Positions 1 through 8,806 of a stretch of 64,000 bases of DNA are shown here, one piece after another. The DNA comes from Chitinophagales bacterium. GTDB lineage: Bacteria > Bacteroidota > Bacteroidia > Chitinophagales > Chitinophagaceae. Below the pieces are notes generated by a model. That model saw only the letters and a program-made list of their open reading frames with translations. It did not search any database and was not told the origin of the DNA. The stretch spans positions 62,001 to 126,000 of the forward strand of contig JAAFIK010000002.1 in NCBI GenBank assembly GCA_013298665.1, given 5' to 3'. Position 1 is the first letter of the stretch. Each line of letters starts with the position of its first letter. Both the position numbers and the translations under genes were made by a program.

Positions 1-1719
1 AATGTGTACCTCGAATACAAATTACCTTTCATCAAAAACCTTACTTACAGGCTCAATGCTGGTGGCGACTATTCGCAATTTGAAGGTTTCCGCATCATCA
101 AGAACGGCACACAAAGCGCCAATCAGAATACAGCTTTCGGACAAACTTTTCGTGGCAGTGGTGAAGTTACCAGGAGCCTGAGCCGCCGTTTTAAAATGAC
201 GGTTACCCATAGCCTCACCCACAGGATCACTTTTGGTAAAAGCAATGAACACAACCTGACCTCCTCATTGTTTACAGAGTTTATCAAAAACGATGGCCGC
301 AGTTTCAACTATACAGGATATGGCGTACTCCTGCCGTTTGGCAGCGAAGCAGGACTGGTTGCCGGTACTGCTGCCAATGGGTTTATTCCCGTTGTTGGGG
401 GTGGCTTTCCTGAAAACAGTACACTACTCTCCTATTTTGCATCCGCAGATTATTCTTATAAGAACAGGTATTACCTCACCCTTGCCGGCCGTTCTGACGG
501 GGCTTCAAAGTTGAGTCCGAAAAATCGTTGGACACAATATGGCTCAGTAGGTGCAGCATGGCTGGTAAGCGATGAATCTTTCTTTAATGTAAGGGCCATC
601 AACTACCTGAAACTACGCGCCAGCTTTGGTAGTGTGGGCAACCAGAACGGAATTGGTGATTTCCCCTCACAACAGCAGTTTGGAAGGGGTACTTATGGTG
701 GCGGTGGCACATTACAAACAAACAGTCTCGGTAATAATGATCTTACCTGGGAAAAAAGGCAGACCAGTAATCTTGGCCTTGATGTTGAACTCCTGAAAGG
801 CCGTATCCGGACTACCATCGAAGTATATAAGAGCCTGACAAAGGGCTTGTATTTCAATCCGTATGTACCGGCTACCAGTGGTGGTGGTGGTGTAGTCCTC
901 AGTAATGCAGGCAGCATGGAAAATAAGGGGGTTGAATTAACAGTTGGTGTTAAAATCATTGATACCCGTGATTTCAAATGGCGGATTGATGCCAACTATG
1001 CGTACAACAAAAACACCATCAAATCCCTGCCCAATGGCCAGGAAAGACAATTGTACAACAGCTTCCAGGTATTACAGGTTGGTAAACCATACAACAGTTT
1101 TTACCTGGTAAAATATGCCGGCGTAAACCCTGCTAACGGTAATTCGCAATATTATAAGGCTGATGGGAGTATAACAGAAACTTACAGTACAAACGATCTG
1201 GCGGTATTGGGTACCAGCGATGCTCCAAGCAATGCCGGTTTAACCACCACCTTCAACTATAAGGGCATTGAATTGTCTGCTTTTGGCGTACTCTCTACCG
1301 GCAACTATATATACAACAATGCGAGACTTAATGTAGAAAACTCTGGTTATACCACTTCAGGTTTCGCCAAAAATGCACTTACAGCCTGGACAGCTCCGGG
1401 GCAGACAACCCGGTTCCCAAGGCTTGATGAGTTCACACAAAGCCAAACCACCAGGTTTCTGGAAAAAGGTGATTTCTTCCGCTTGCGCAATGTAATCCTG
1501 TCCTACAATCTGCCTAAGTCTTTACTGGATAAAATGAAGATCCAGGGTTTAAGGATATTTGTTCAGGGACAGAACCTTTATACAAAATTCGATTTCCAGG
1601 GATGGGATCCTGAAGTGTCTACCATCAATGACGCAGATCCCAACTCCAATGCCTCTGTTAGTGGTGCCCAATACCCAACCTTGAAAAGGGTTACATTCGG
1701 TGCAAGCATTACCTTTTAA
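1..1719 (+). CDS. SusC/RagA-type TonB-dependent outer-membrane receptor, C-terminal part (5' end outside window)
   Basis: This is the C-terminal 572 residues of a SusC-family receptor, an outer-membrane beta barrel that imports glycans, peptides or other oligomers with energy from TonB. The frame is open at base 1, so plug and N-terminal domains lie outside the window. Typical SusC barrel signatures are visible: the SVGNQNG segment, LTWEKRQTSNLGLDVELLKGR, a stretch around SNAGSMENKGVELTVG, and the C-terminal RVTFGASITF ending in Phe as barrel proteins do. The stop is followed after 17 bases by a SusD-type lipoprotein gene, the usual SusCD pair. Substrate cannot be read from this fragment. Family assignment is firm. 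Confidence 0.93.
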   Translation, partial: NVYLEYKLPFIKNLTYRLNAGGDYSQFEGFRIIKNGTQSANQNTAFGQTFRGSGEVTRSLSRRFKMTVTHSLTHRITFGKSNEHNLTSSLFTEFIKNDGRSFNYTGYGVLLPFGSEAGLVAGTAANGFIPVVGGGFPENSTLLSYFASADYSYKNRYYLTLAGRSDGASKLSPKNRWTQYGSVGAAWLVSDESFFNVRAINYLKLRASFGSVGNQNGIGDFPSQQQFGRGTYGGGGTLQTNSLGNNDLTWEKRQTSNLGLDVELLKGRIRTTIEVYKSLTKGLYFNPYVPATSGGGGVVLSNAGSMENKGVELTVGVKIIDTRDFKWRIDANYAYNKNTIKSLPNGQERQLYNSFQVLQVGKPYNSFYLVKYAGVNPANGNSQYYKADGSITETYSTNDLAVLGTSDAPSNAGLTTTFNYKGIELSAFGVLSTGNYIYNNARLNVENSGYTTSGFAKNALTAWTAPGQTTRFPRLDEFTQSQTTRFLEKGDFFRLRNVILSYNLPKSLLDKMKIQGLRIFVQGQNLYTKFDFQGWDPEVSTINDADPNSNASVSGAQYPTLKRVTFGASITF

Positions 1720-1736
1720 TCTTTAAATTCAGAAAA

Positions 1737-3176
1737 ATGAAACGTTTTATTAATATATTTTCGATCATGCTTGTTACAGCAGCCCTGGTACTCCCGGGTT
1801 GTACCAAGCAATTAGACACGCGACCTGATACCGTATTGACATCGCTCCGCACTTTTGATGACATCAAAAATGCACTCAATGGTTGTTACGATGGCTTTCA
1901 AAGCAACAATTACTACAACAGCCCTGCAGCATCCGGATCCGGCAGCGGCTGGAGTACCATTCCCGACCTGATGGGGGATGATTATATTGAAGCATTGGAA
2001 AGCCTGGGCAACTGGCGTTCATTGTCCGAGATGTTGTATGCTGCTGATGATGGGGCCGTACAGGGAATGTTCAGACAACCTTACGAAATCATCTCAAGGG
2101 CAAATAATCTGTTACAATCCCTGAGTCCATATGAAACGGGGGCAACCGCAGCAGAAGCCAAACGCATCAAGGCGCAGACATTAGCCATCAGGGCACACTG
2201 CCATTTCGACCTGCTCCGTTACTTCGCGGGCGACTATGCAAGAAATGCAACTGGTCTGGGTATACCTTATGTAACTTCTTTTGATCCCCTCAATCCCCTC
2301 ACGGTACTGCCATCAAGGGCTACGATCAAAGACAATTATGATAAGATTTATACAGACCTGAATGATGCATTGGTTGCCTTCCGGGATGGTGGCAACACAA
2401 CAGGCAATACATCAAGGAATTTTATTGACACCGTAGTTGTATATGCCATGCGTGCCAGGATTAATTATTACAGTGGCCAGTGGTCCGCTGCTCTTGCAGA
2501 TGCTAATGTGGCACTTGGTCTCCGCCCCCTCACAAACGCAGCAGGCTTTGTTGCCACTTTCTCAACGGCAGGCGAAGGTACCCCTACATCAGAGGTATAT
2601 TGGGCGATAGCATCCGACAATTCGCTGCGCCCGGGTGGCGCAACTCATGGCAGTGGCCCCAATTACAGGGTAGCCACCCCGATATCCAACATCATTTCTG
2701 CGCAGGGTGGTGCTTATACCAATTCAGGTATCATGCGTTTCAACCAGGTAGGCGTTGGCTCTTTCCCCAGGACTTTAAACTGGAAATATCCCGGCGTAAG
2801 GAGTTTTAAAGTATTCCGCGCTGGAGAAATGATGCTCATCAGGGCAGAAGCTAAATATCGCCTGAGCGACCCCACTGCACTCGCTGATTTGAATAGTCTG
2901 CGTACCAATCGTGGTGTAGCCGCCGGCAGCGAAAGCGGAGCCGCGCTGCTGAGCGCAATCTTGCTGCAACGCCGTGTAGAACTCATCGGTGAAGGGTTCA
3001 GGTGGTTCGACATCAAAATGACTACAAGGAGTATTAACCGTACAGAGTGTGGTACTCCTGGTGGATCAACGTCCAATAACTGTGTAGTAGCATCCACATC
3101 AAGGGCATGGGCACTCCCTATTCCGTTCAACGATCTTCAGGTAAATCCGAACCTGGTTCAAAATCCGAATTATTAA
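1737..3176 (+). CDS. SusD/RagB family nutrient-binding outer-membrane lipoprotein
   Basis: A 479-residue SusD-like lipoprotein, the surface lid that captures substrate for the SusC barrel encoded 17 bases upstream. It has a lipoprotein signal peptide with lipobox LPGC around residue 22. The early segment (TRPDTVLTSLRTFDDIKNALNGCYDGF) and the C-terminal part (FKVFRAGEMMLIRAEAKYRL, then LLSAILLQRRVELIGEGFRWFDIK) are the family's usual landmarks, with helical TPR-like repeats between them. Length is typical. It is the last gene of its unit: a strong terminator hairpin follows 18 bases after the stop. No carbohydrate-active enzyme is visible next to it, so the substrate is unknown. Confidence 0.93.
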   Translation: MKRFINIFSIMLVTAALVLPGCTKQLDTRPDTVLTSLRTFDDIKNALNGCYDGFQSNNYYNSPAASGSGSGWSTIPDLMGDDYIEALESLGNWRSLSEMLYAADDGAVQGMFRQPYEIISRANNLLQSLSPYETGATAAEAKRIKAQTLAIRAHCHFDLLRYFAGDYARNATGLGIPYVTSFDPLNPLTVLPSRATIKDNYDKIYTDLNDALVAFRDGGNTTGNTSRNFIDTVVVYAMRARINYYSGQWSAALADANVALGLRPLTNAAGFVATFSTAGEGTPTSEVYWAIASDNSLRPGGATHGSGPNYRVATPISNIISAQGGAYTNSGIMRFNQVGVGSFPRTLNWKYPGVRSFKVFRAGEMMLIRAEAKYRLSDPTALADLNSLRTNRGVAAGSESGAALLSAILLQRRVELIGEGFRWFDIKMTTRSINRTECGTPGGSTSNNCVVASTSRAWALPIPFNDLQVNPNLVQNPNY

Positions 3177-3193
3177 TACTGCAGGGATTATCA

Positions 3194-3230
3194 TAAAAAA
3201 AGAGGCCGTCGATTGATGGTCTCTTTTTTT
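3194..3230. terminator. Rho-independent terminator after susD (bidirectional form)
   Basis: An A-run followed by AGAGGCC, a short loop, GGTCTCT and a seven-T run. The stem is flanked by A and T runs, so it can act in both directions and may also serve the convergent M23 peptidase gene that ends at 3276. Confidence 0.8.
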
Positions 3231-3275
3231 ATGCCTTTGCGGCAAAAAGATTATCCCTGTTTACTGAAGACTTTA

Positions 3276-4025
3276 TCAGGCCATTATCCCATAAGGAAGA
3301 TACCTGTTGAGGTTGAGTAAAAGATCAGGATCCGGGCAGTTGGCCAGATATTTATCCTTTTCAGAAAACTTGCATACGCCAGGGTAATCCCCCTCCTTAT
3401 TATTGATATCGGTAATGATCTGAAAATGCAGATGCGGTGGCCATTGCCCATTTTCAGAGGATTTGCCGAAATGGGCAAACTGCTGTCCGCGGCTGATTAC
3501 GCTGCCGGTACGCAGGGGCAACAGGTCTGCGGCTGACAAGTGTCCGTAAAGGGTGTAAAAAACAATTGTCTCGATCTGGTGTTGTAAAATAATCGTAGCC
3601 CCATAATCACCCAACCGGTCATTCAAAGCAAAACTATGCGTCATTCCACCCAGTGGTGCAGCAATGGGCGTGCCGGCCTCTCCCCAGATGTCCATACCCA
3701 GGTGAAACCGTCGCGGTTCAGCAACTACGGGAACTTTAACCGTACCGGGTGAGAGCGCTTTTTCGAAACTGAAAAGCTGGCTTCGCTTATACATTTCCCG
3801 CAACTCTCCATATCCCCCGATAAGATACTTTGCACCAGCATCCATCCTTTGCTTGTCAATATATGCAGAGAACGCAATGGTATCGCTGTATGTCGCTTCT
3901 GAAAGTTGGGTATTGCCTTTTGATAGATCAAGGCTGGCAAGCCTTTCCCTCGCAGCATCAAAGGGAACAAGTGGGAAATATTCCGGTTGATGACGCTTCA
4001 ATAATGCTGTTACTATCGAATCCAT
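3276..4025 (-). CDS. M23-family metallopeptidase (LytM-like endopeptidase)
   Basis: A 249-residue protein with a C-terminal M23 domain. The zinc-binding HxxxD motif is at residues 108-112 (HLGMD), followed by a YGHLS segment and the HLH motif near residue 200 (PPHLHFQI). M23 enzymes cleave glycine or peptide cross-links in peptidoglycan. The N-terminal hundred residues are family-specific and carry no clear signal peptide or membrane segment, so export is uncertain. It stands alone between the SusCD unit and a small acidic-tail protein on the same strand. All metal ligands are present, so it is probably active. Confidence 0.85.
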   Translation of the reverse strand: MDSIVTALLKRHQPEYFPLVPFDAARERLASLDLSKGNTQLSEATYSDTIAFSAYIDKQRMDAGAKYLIGGYGELREMYKRSQLFSFEKALSPGTVKVPVVAEPRRFHLGMDIWGEAGTPIAAPLGGMTHSFALNDRLGDYGATIILQHQIETIVFYTLYGHLSAADLLPLRTGSVISRGQQFAHFGKSSENGQWPPHLHFQIITDINNKEGDYPGVCKFSEKDKYLANCPDPDLLLNLNRYLPYGIMA

Positions 4026-4227
4026 GGTAAGACATAAACTGGTTAAATCAGTATTATACCTGAAATATACAACAATAAACGGGGTTCAGCGGGTTAATGA
4101 TGTACGGGATATACAAAACAGAAAAGGCTGCCGAAACCAATTTTATCCGCAACTTATACAGGATAACCCTGTCTGTAATGCGACATAAAACTGGTTTCAG
4201 CAGCCTGCTTTCCTGCTTTTTGCTCAA

Positions 4228-4590
4228 CTATTTTTTATCATCACTGCCGCCAAAAAGGCCACTCAGTTTATCCTTAACACTATCAAAAACATCTTCAGCC
4301 TTATCAGCAGCGCCTTTTACAAAAGCTTCTACTTTTTCGCCGGCCTGCCCGGGAATAACATCGCTGATTTTATCCAGCACACTATGTTCTTCCTTTTGTG
4401 GTTCTTCCGTAACGGGTGATGCCGCTGAAGCCGCCTGTTCACCAGCGCCGGCACCAAAAAGATTATCTACCGCACCAGCCATCATCGGAAATTTTTCTTT
4501 TACAAAATCCTTCATGGTATCAATGGCTTTCACGGCCTGTTCAGATGAGATACCTGCTTTTGCTGTCAACTGGTTGATTAATTCCTGCAT
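4228..4590 (-). CDS. Small hypothetical protein with Ala/Glu-rich linker and amphipathic tail
   Basis: 120 residues. The N-terminal 45 residues (MQELINQLTAKAGISSEQAVKAI) look like the helical start of DUF2780/DUF2267-type small proteins found in envelope-stress settings. A Pro/Glu/Ala-rich linker follows, then an amphipathic helix (KVEAFVKGAADKAEDVFDSVKDKL) and a Gly/Asp/Lys tail. There is no signal peptide or membrane segment. The gene lies alone, 147 bases from the end of rel on the same strand. The function is not known. The larger opposite-strand reading frame over the same bases looks like a shadow of this gene, because only the minus-strand product has ordinary protein composition. Confidence 0.6.
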   Translation of the reverse strand: MQELINQLTAKAGISSEQAVKAIDTMKDFVKEKFPMMAGAVDNLFGAGAGEQAASAASPVTEEPQKEEHSVLDKISDVIPGQAGEKVEAFVKGAADKAEDVFDSVKDKLSGLFGGSDDKK

Positions 4591-4734
4591 ATATATTTTT
4601 TATTGGGTGAAACAATGTTTTACCGGCTTATCCTTGCCGCGATGCAAATATGATGTTTTTTTGTGTCTTACGGTTGTATCTGTGATAAAGAATTCGTTAA
4701 TAATTATAAAAAATCTGGGGCCTGCCCTATCCGC

Positions 4735-6966
4735 TTACTCAGTATCATAACGATCCACACTTTCAATACCATTGAGTCCAAGAAGCCTTTCCACCAGTTC
4801 CCCAAGTTCCTCTTTATCGTGAACGAATACACGAATATTGCCTTCAAATAAACCATCCTTGCTTTCAATACTGAGGGCATTGATGTTAACTTTCATCTCG
4901 CCGGAAATGACGTTTGTAATCTTGTTGATCACACCAACATCATCAAGTCCGATGATGCGCAATCCCGTAAGAAAGGATATCTCTTTATTTTTCGCCCATT
5001 TGGTTTTTACCACGCGGTGGCCATAATTGGCCATCAGCCTTGCTGCATTCGGACAATTGGTACGATGTATTTTTAACCCTTCCCCCTGTGATATAAAACC
5101 AAACACATCATCACCCGGAATGGGTTTGCAGCAATTGGCCAGGGTATACATAATCCGGTCGCTGCTTTCACCAAAAATGATCAATTCCGTTTCTTTACGG
5201 GGGGCTGCTTTTGCCGGATCGTACTCTGGTTTGGGATCGGCTGTTTTGATCGGCTTGGGTGGCAGTAATTTATCGCCATGAACCAAAAACTCTTTAAGTT
5301 CTTTGAGTTCAATCTTTTTGACTGCAATATCGTAAAGCAGGTCCAGCGTACTGGGAACCTTATAAAAAACAGCCAGTTCTTCCATATTCGACTGGTTCAT
5401 TGCCGCACCAATACTATCCAGCTTACGTTGCAGAATATACTTACCATCTTCCGCCACCATGCGCTTTTGCTCTTTCAGTACATCTTTAATCTTTGTTTTA
5501 GCCTTTGAAGTAACCACAAACCCCAACCAATCCTCATTTGGTTTTTGTTTGGCGCTGGTGATGATTTCGATCTGGTCGCCGCTGCGGAGTTTGTAACTGA
5601 TCGGCACCAATTTATGGTTCACCTTGGCGCCAATACAACGGCTTCCGACCGCCGTGTGTACGCCAAAAGCAAAATCCAGTGCCGTAGCACCTACAGGCAG
5701 CATTTTTACATCCCCCTTGGGGGTATATACATAAATTTCCTCTGCAAGAAAAGAGGTTTTGAAATCCTGTAAAAAATCCAGTGAATTGCTGTCCTGGTTG
5801 CCAAGAGCCTCCCTGATCTGGTGAAACCACTGGTCAAAACGGCTTTCATCACTGGCACCTTCCTTATACTTCCAGTGCGCTGCAAGCCCCTTCTCTGCAA
5901 TCTCATTCATGCGTTTGGTACGGATCTGCACCTCCACCCATTTTCCCTGCGGACCCATAACCGTTGTGTGGAGCGCCTCGTAACCGTTACTCTTGGGGTT
6001 GCTGAGCCAGTCGCGCAGCCGTTCTATGGAAGGTTTATACTCATCAGTAATCATGCTGTACACCTTCCAGCAATCTTCCTTCTCCTTTTCCATTGGCGAA
6101 TCCACCAGTATCCGGATGGCAAAAAGATCATACACTTCCTCAAAGCTTACGCCTTTGTTCTTCATCTTGCTCCAGATGGAGTGTATGGATTTAGGCCGGC
6201 CATAGATGTCGAAGTTAAATTCCGCCTTTTCCAATTTGTCTTTTATGGGCCGGATAAAATCGTTGATATAACGCGTACGTTCCCGCTTGGTATCCTGTAG
6301 TTTCTGGGCAATAAAGCGGTAGGCATCAGGCTCAAGATACTTCATGGAAAGGTCTTCCATCTCTGTCTTGATACCGTAAAGTCCCATACGGTGCGCCAAT
6401 GGAGCATACACATACACCGTTTCGCTGCTCACCTTCAATTGCTTTTCCCGCTTCATACTGTCCATCGTCCGCATATTATGCAGCCGGTCAGCCAGTTTAA
6501 TCAGAATAACTCTGGGGTCATCCGTAAGCGTCAACAGTATTTTTTTGAAGTTTTCTGCCTGCTGTGTGGTATTGGCATCCATCACCGTAGAAATCTTGGT
6601 CAGCCCATCCACAATCTTAACGATCTCATTACCAAACTCCCGCTTAATGTCTTCGAGCGTTACATCCGTATCCTCCACCGTATCGTGCAGCAATGCACAA
6701 ATGGTACTCCGCACCCCCAACCCGATTTCTTCCACACAGATGGCCGCCACTGCAAGCGGGTGCAGGATATACGGCTCACCGCTTTTCCGGCGCATGGTTT
6801 TGTGCGCATCAGCCGCCATTTCAAAGGCATCGCGAAGTAATTCCTTATCGCCCGGCTTCAGCTTAGGTTTAAGCATACGAAGAAGCCCCCGGTAATGACG
6901 AAGTATTTCTTTCTTTTCCTCTGCCGCATCAAGGTTGTATTTCGGCAATTCGGCTGTTGTTTCCAT
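4735..6966 (-). CDS. rel: Bifunctional (p)ppGpp synthetase/hydrolase, Rel/SpoT family
   Basis: A 743-residue stringent-response enzyme that makes and breaks (p)ppGpp. Domains in order: the HD hydrolase with intact HD dyad at residues 94-95 (LLHDTVEDT); the synthetase domain (IYGRPKSIHSIWSKM, then SNGYEALHTTVMGP and EVQIRTKRM); TGS (EIYVYTPKGDVKMLPVGATALDFAF); and a C-terminal ACT domain. Both active sites look complete, as expected where one Rel protein serves the whole cell. I chose ATG at 6966 because the 22 residues upstream are poorly conserved in character and the next start gives METTAELPKYNLDAAEEKKE, typical of the family. Confidence 0.95.
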   Translation of the reverse strand: METTAELPKYNLDAAEEKKEILRHYRGLLRMLKPKLKPGDKELLRDAFEMAADAHKTMRRKSGEPYILHPLAVAAICVEEIGLGVRSTICALLHDTVEDTDVTLEDIKREFGNEIVKIVDGLTKISTVMDANTTQQAENFKKILLTLTDDPRVILIKLADRLHNMRTMDSMKREKQLKVSSETVYVYAPLAHRMGLYGIKTEMEDLSMKYLEPDAYRFIAQKLQDTKRERTRYINDFIRPIKDKLEKAEFNFDIYGRPKSIHSIWSKMKNKGVSFEEVYDLFAIRILVDSPMEKEKEDCWKVYSMITDEYKPSIERLRDWLSNPKSNGYEALHTTVMGPQGKWVEVQIRTKRMNEIAEKGLAAHWKYKEGASDESRFDQWFHQIREALGNQDSNSLDFLQDFKTSFLAEEIYVYTPKGDVKMLPVGATALDFAFGVHTAVGSRCIGAKVNHKLVPISYKLRSGDQIEIITSAKQKPNEDWLGFVVTSKAKTKIKDVLKEQKRMVAEDGKYILQRKLDSIGAAMNQSNMEELAVFYKVPSTLDLLYDIAVKKIELKELKEFLVHGDKLLPPKPIKTADPKPEYDPAKAAPRKETELIIFGESSDRIMYTLANCCKPIPGDDVFGFISQGEGLKIHRTNCPNAARLMANYGHRVVKTKWAKNKEISFLTGLRIIGLDDVGVINKITNVISGEMKVNINALSIESKDGLFEGNIRVFVHDKEELGELVERLLGLNGIESVDRYDTE

Positions 6967-7126
6967 GAATGACGAATATAAGAAAAAAAATGATGCAGAT
7001 TCACTGGTGGTGAAACCCGGGGCGGTATGCACCGGCAGTCGTTAAACACCCCGGCTGCCCCCAAATTTTACCATAAACATAAATCACATAATAGTGTCAA
7101 TCATTACTAAAATGCCCGAAAACCCC

Positions 7127-7134
7127 TACCTTTG
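7127..7134 (+). promoter_or_regulatory. Bacteroidota -7 promoter element upstream of tRNA-Leu
   Basis: TACCTTTG matches the TAnnTTTG consensus of the Bacteroidota primary sigma factor exactly, 13 bases before the tRNA 5' end. That places a plausible start point a few bases upstream of the mature tRNA. No clear -33 TTTG was found, so this rests on the -7 element and its position. Confidence 0.55.
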
Positions 7135-7147
7135 CCCCCCAAAATAA

Positions 7148-7229
7148 GCGGATGTGGCGAAATTGGCAGACGCACCAGACTTAGGATCTGGCGCCGTAAG
7201 GCATGTAGGTTCGACCCCTATCATCCGCA
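7148..7229 (+). tRNA. tRNA-Leu (anticodon UAG)
   Basis: An 82-base tRNA. The seven-base acceptor stem is GCGGATG paired with CATCCGC, with discriminator A at 7229. The anticodon stem CCAGA/TCTGG encloses loop CTTAGGA, giving anticodon UAG (leucine, reading CUA). A long variable arm (GCGCCGTAAGGCATG region) fits a class II tRNA, and the T-loop is GTTCGACCC. CCA is not encoded. Trigger factor begins about 100 bases downstream on the same strand. Confidence 0.95.
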
Positions 7230-7335
7230 CAATAAAATGTTTGATTACGCCGGAAACTGCGCAAGACAAGCGGCAGGCCGCCAATTGCGCAGACCCGGTT
7301 GTTGGTCAGCAGCTCATCATCTCAACATTCAATTA

Positions 7336-8703
7336 ATGGCAACAGTTACAAAAGAAAACATCGGTCGGTTAAACGATAAAATTACCGTAACGGTACACAA
7401 GGAAGATTACTATCCGGCATTCGAAAAGTCAGTAAAACAATACAGCAAAAATGCTAATATTCCAGGCTTCCGCAAAGGAATGGTCCCTGTTGGTATGATC
7501 CGCAAAATGTATGGTCCCTCCATTTTTAATGACGAAATACTGCGGACTGTGGAAAAAGAACTGATGGCCTACCTGCAGGCCGAGAATCCCGACATCTTTG
7601 CACAGCCATTACCGCTCTCCAATCCTGCCACCATACCTGATATGAATAACCCGGGAGACCTGTCATTCGACTTTGAAATCGGTCTCAAACCAGCTTACGA
7701 ACTGGCCGATCTGAGCAAAGCCAGCCTGACTTTTCACAAAGTGGAGGTTACCGCCGAAATGATCAGCAAGGAAGCTGAACGCCTGCAGATGAAAGGTGGT
7801 ACAATGACCGAACCGGAAACCATTACACAGGATGAAAATGTGCTCAATATCCTGTTTAAGGAAGCAGACGCAGAAGGCAATGTTATTGAAGGCGGCATAA
7901 CAAAGGAAAACTCACTTTTACTGCGCTATTTTTCTGAGGCTCTCAAAAAACAACTGATGGGCAAACAGAAAGGCGATCATATCGTTTTCCAACTGGCGCA
8001 AAGCTTTGGCAGCGATATGCTGGATACCATATTACAGGATCTTGGCTTTGAAAAAGGTGACACTGAAGCCGCTCAAAAATATTTCAGGCTGGATATCGAA
8101 AAAATTGGGCATGTTGAAAAACGTGAACTCAATGAAACATTCTTTAACGAGATTTATCCGGGCAAGGCGATTGCTACTGAAGAAGAGTTCCGTAGCCAGC
8201 TCGCCGAAGAAATACAACAGTACTGGAACAGCCAGAGCCGCAACCAGTTGCACGACCAGGTGTATCATTTCCTCCTCGATGAAACAAAGATGGAATTTCC
8301 CGCCGATTTCCTGAAACGCTGGTTGCGCCAGGGAGGTGAAAAGCCTAAAACGGCAGAGGAAGCAGAAAGCGAGTACCCCTCTTTCAGTAATTCGCTAAAA
8401 TGGACATTAATCAGCGACCGTATTGTTCGGGAAAATAACCTGCAGGTTAGCCAGGAAGAGGTTCAGGCCTATATGCGTGCCGACATCATGCGCTATTTCG
8501 GCCAGATGCAACTTGGAGGCGATACCGCATGGATCGACAGTTATGTGGACAGGATGATGCAGGATGAAAAACAAATGGATGGCACTTACCGCCGCCTCAT
8601 TACCGAAAAACTGTTTGCCTGGACGGAAACAATAGTCAACCCGGCAGAGCAAATAGTAACGCCCGATGAATTAGCCAAACTTCAGCACAACCACAGTCAT
8701 TAA
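7336..8703 (+). CDS. tig: Trigger factor, ribosome-associated chaperone
   Basis: 455 residues. Trigger factor binds the ribosome exit tunnel through its N-terminal domain, here containing the GFRKGMVPVGMIRKMYG signature near residue 40, and shields nascent chains. A divergent FKBP-like middle domain and a helical C-terminal domain follow, in the form and length usual for Bacteroidota. The start is ATG at 7336 (MATVTKENIG). The frame stays open further upstream, but that extension runs through the tRNA-Leu gene and cannot be coding. A strong terminator hairpin lies about 20 bases after the stop. Confidence 0.92.
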   Translation: MATVTKENIGRLNDKITVTVHKEDYYPAFEKSVKQYSKNANIPGFRKGMVPVGMIRKMYGPSIFNDEILRTVEKELMAYLQAENPDIFAQPLPLSNPATIPDMNNPGDLSFDFEIGLKPAYELADLSKASLTFHKVEVTAEMISKEAERLQMKGGTMTEPETITQDENVLNILFKEADAEGNVIEGGITKENSLLLRYFSEALKKQLMGKQKGDHIVFQLAQSFGSDMLDTILQDLGFEKGDTEAAQKYFRLDIEKIGHVEKRELNETFFNEIYPGKAIATEEEFRSQLAEEIQQYWNSQSRNQLHDQVYHFLLDETKMEFPADFLKRWLRQGGEKPKTAEEAESEYPSFSNSLKWTLISDRIVRENNLQVSQEEVQAYMRADIMRYFGQMQLGGDTAWIDSYVDRMMQDEKQMDGTYRRLITEKLFAWTETIVNPAEQIVTPDELAKLQHNHSH

Positions 8704-8721
8704 TCATCATAAAACTGGTGT

Positions 8722-8757
8722 ATAAAAAAAGTCCTCTTTACGGAGGACTTTTTTTAT
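8722..8757. terminator. Bidirectional terminator between tig and the RNase E/G gene
   Basis: AAAGTCCTC and GAGGACTTT form a perfect stem around a five-base loop (TTTAC), flanked by an A run on the left and a T run on the right. It lies between convergent genes and can end transcription from both sides. Confidence 0.88.
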
Positions 8758-8806
8758 ACGGGTACATCCCGCTTATTAAATATTTTCTGCTGCTGGTTTG
8801 GTGGTC

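Noticed and set aside
4097..4750. 217-residue plus-strand frame
   Set aside because: It is the complement of the small minus-strand gene at 4228-4590 plus intergenic DNA; its Ser/Leu/Pro-rich composition is that of a shadow frame.
5821..6300. 159-residue plus-strand frame within rel
   Set aside because: It lies entirely opposite the conserved Rel/SpoT synthetase region and shows no family features.
7132..7335. N-terminal extension of trigger factor
   Set aside because: The extension reads through tRNA-Leu; the normal trigger-factor N-terminus begins at ATG 7336.
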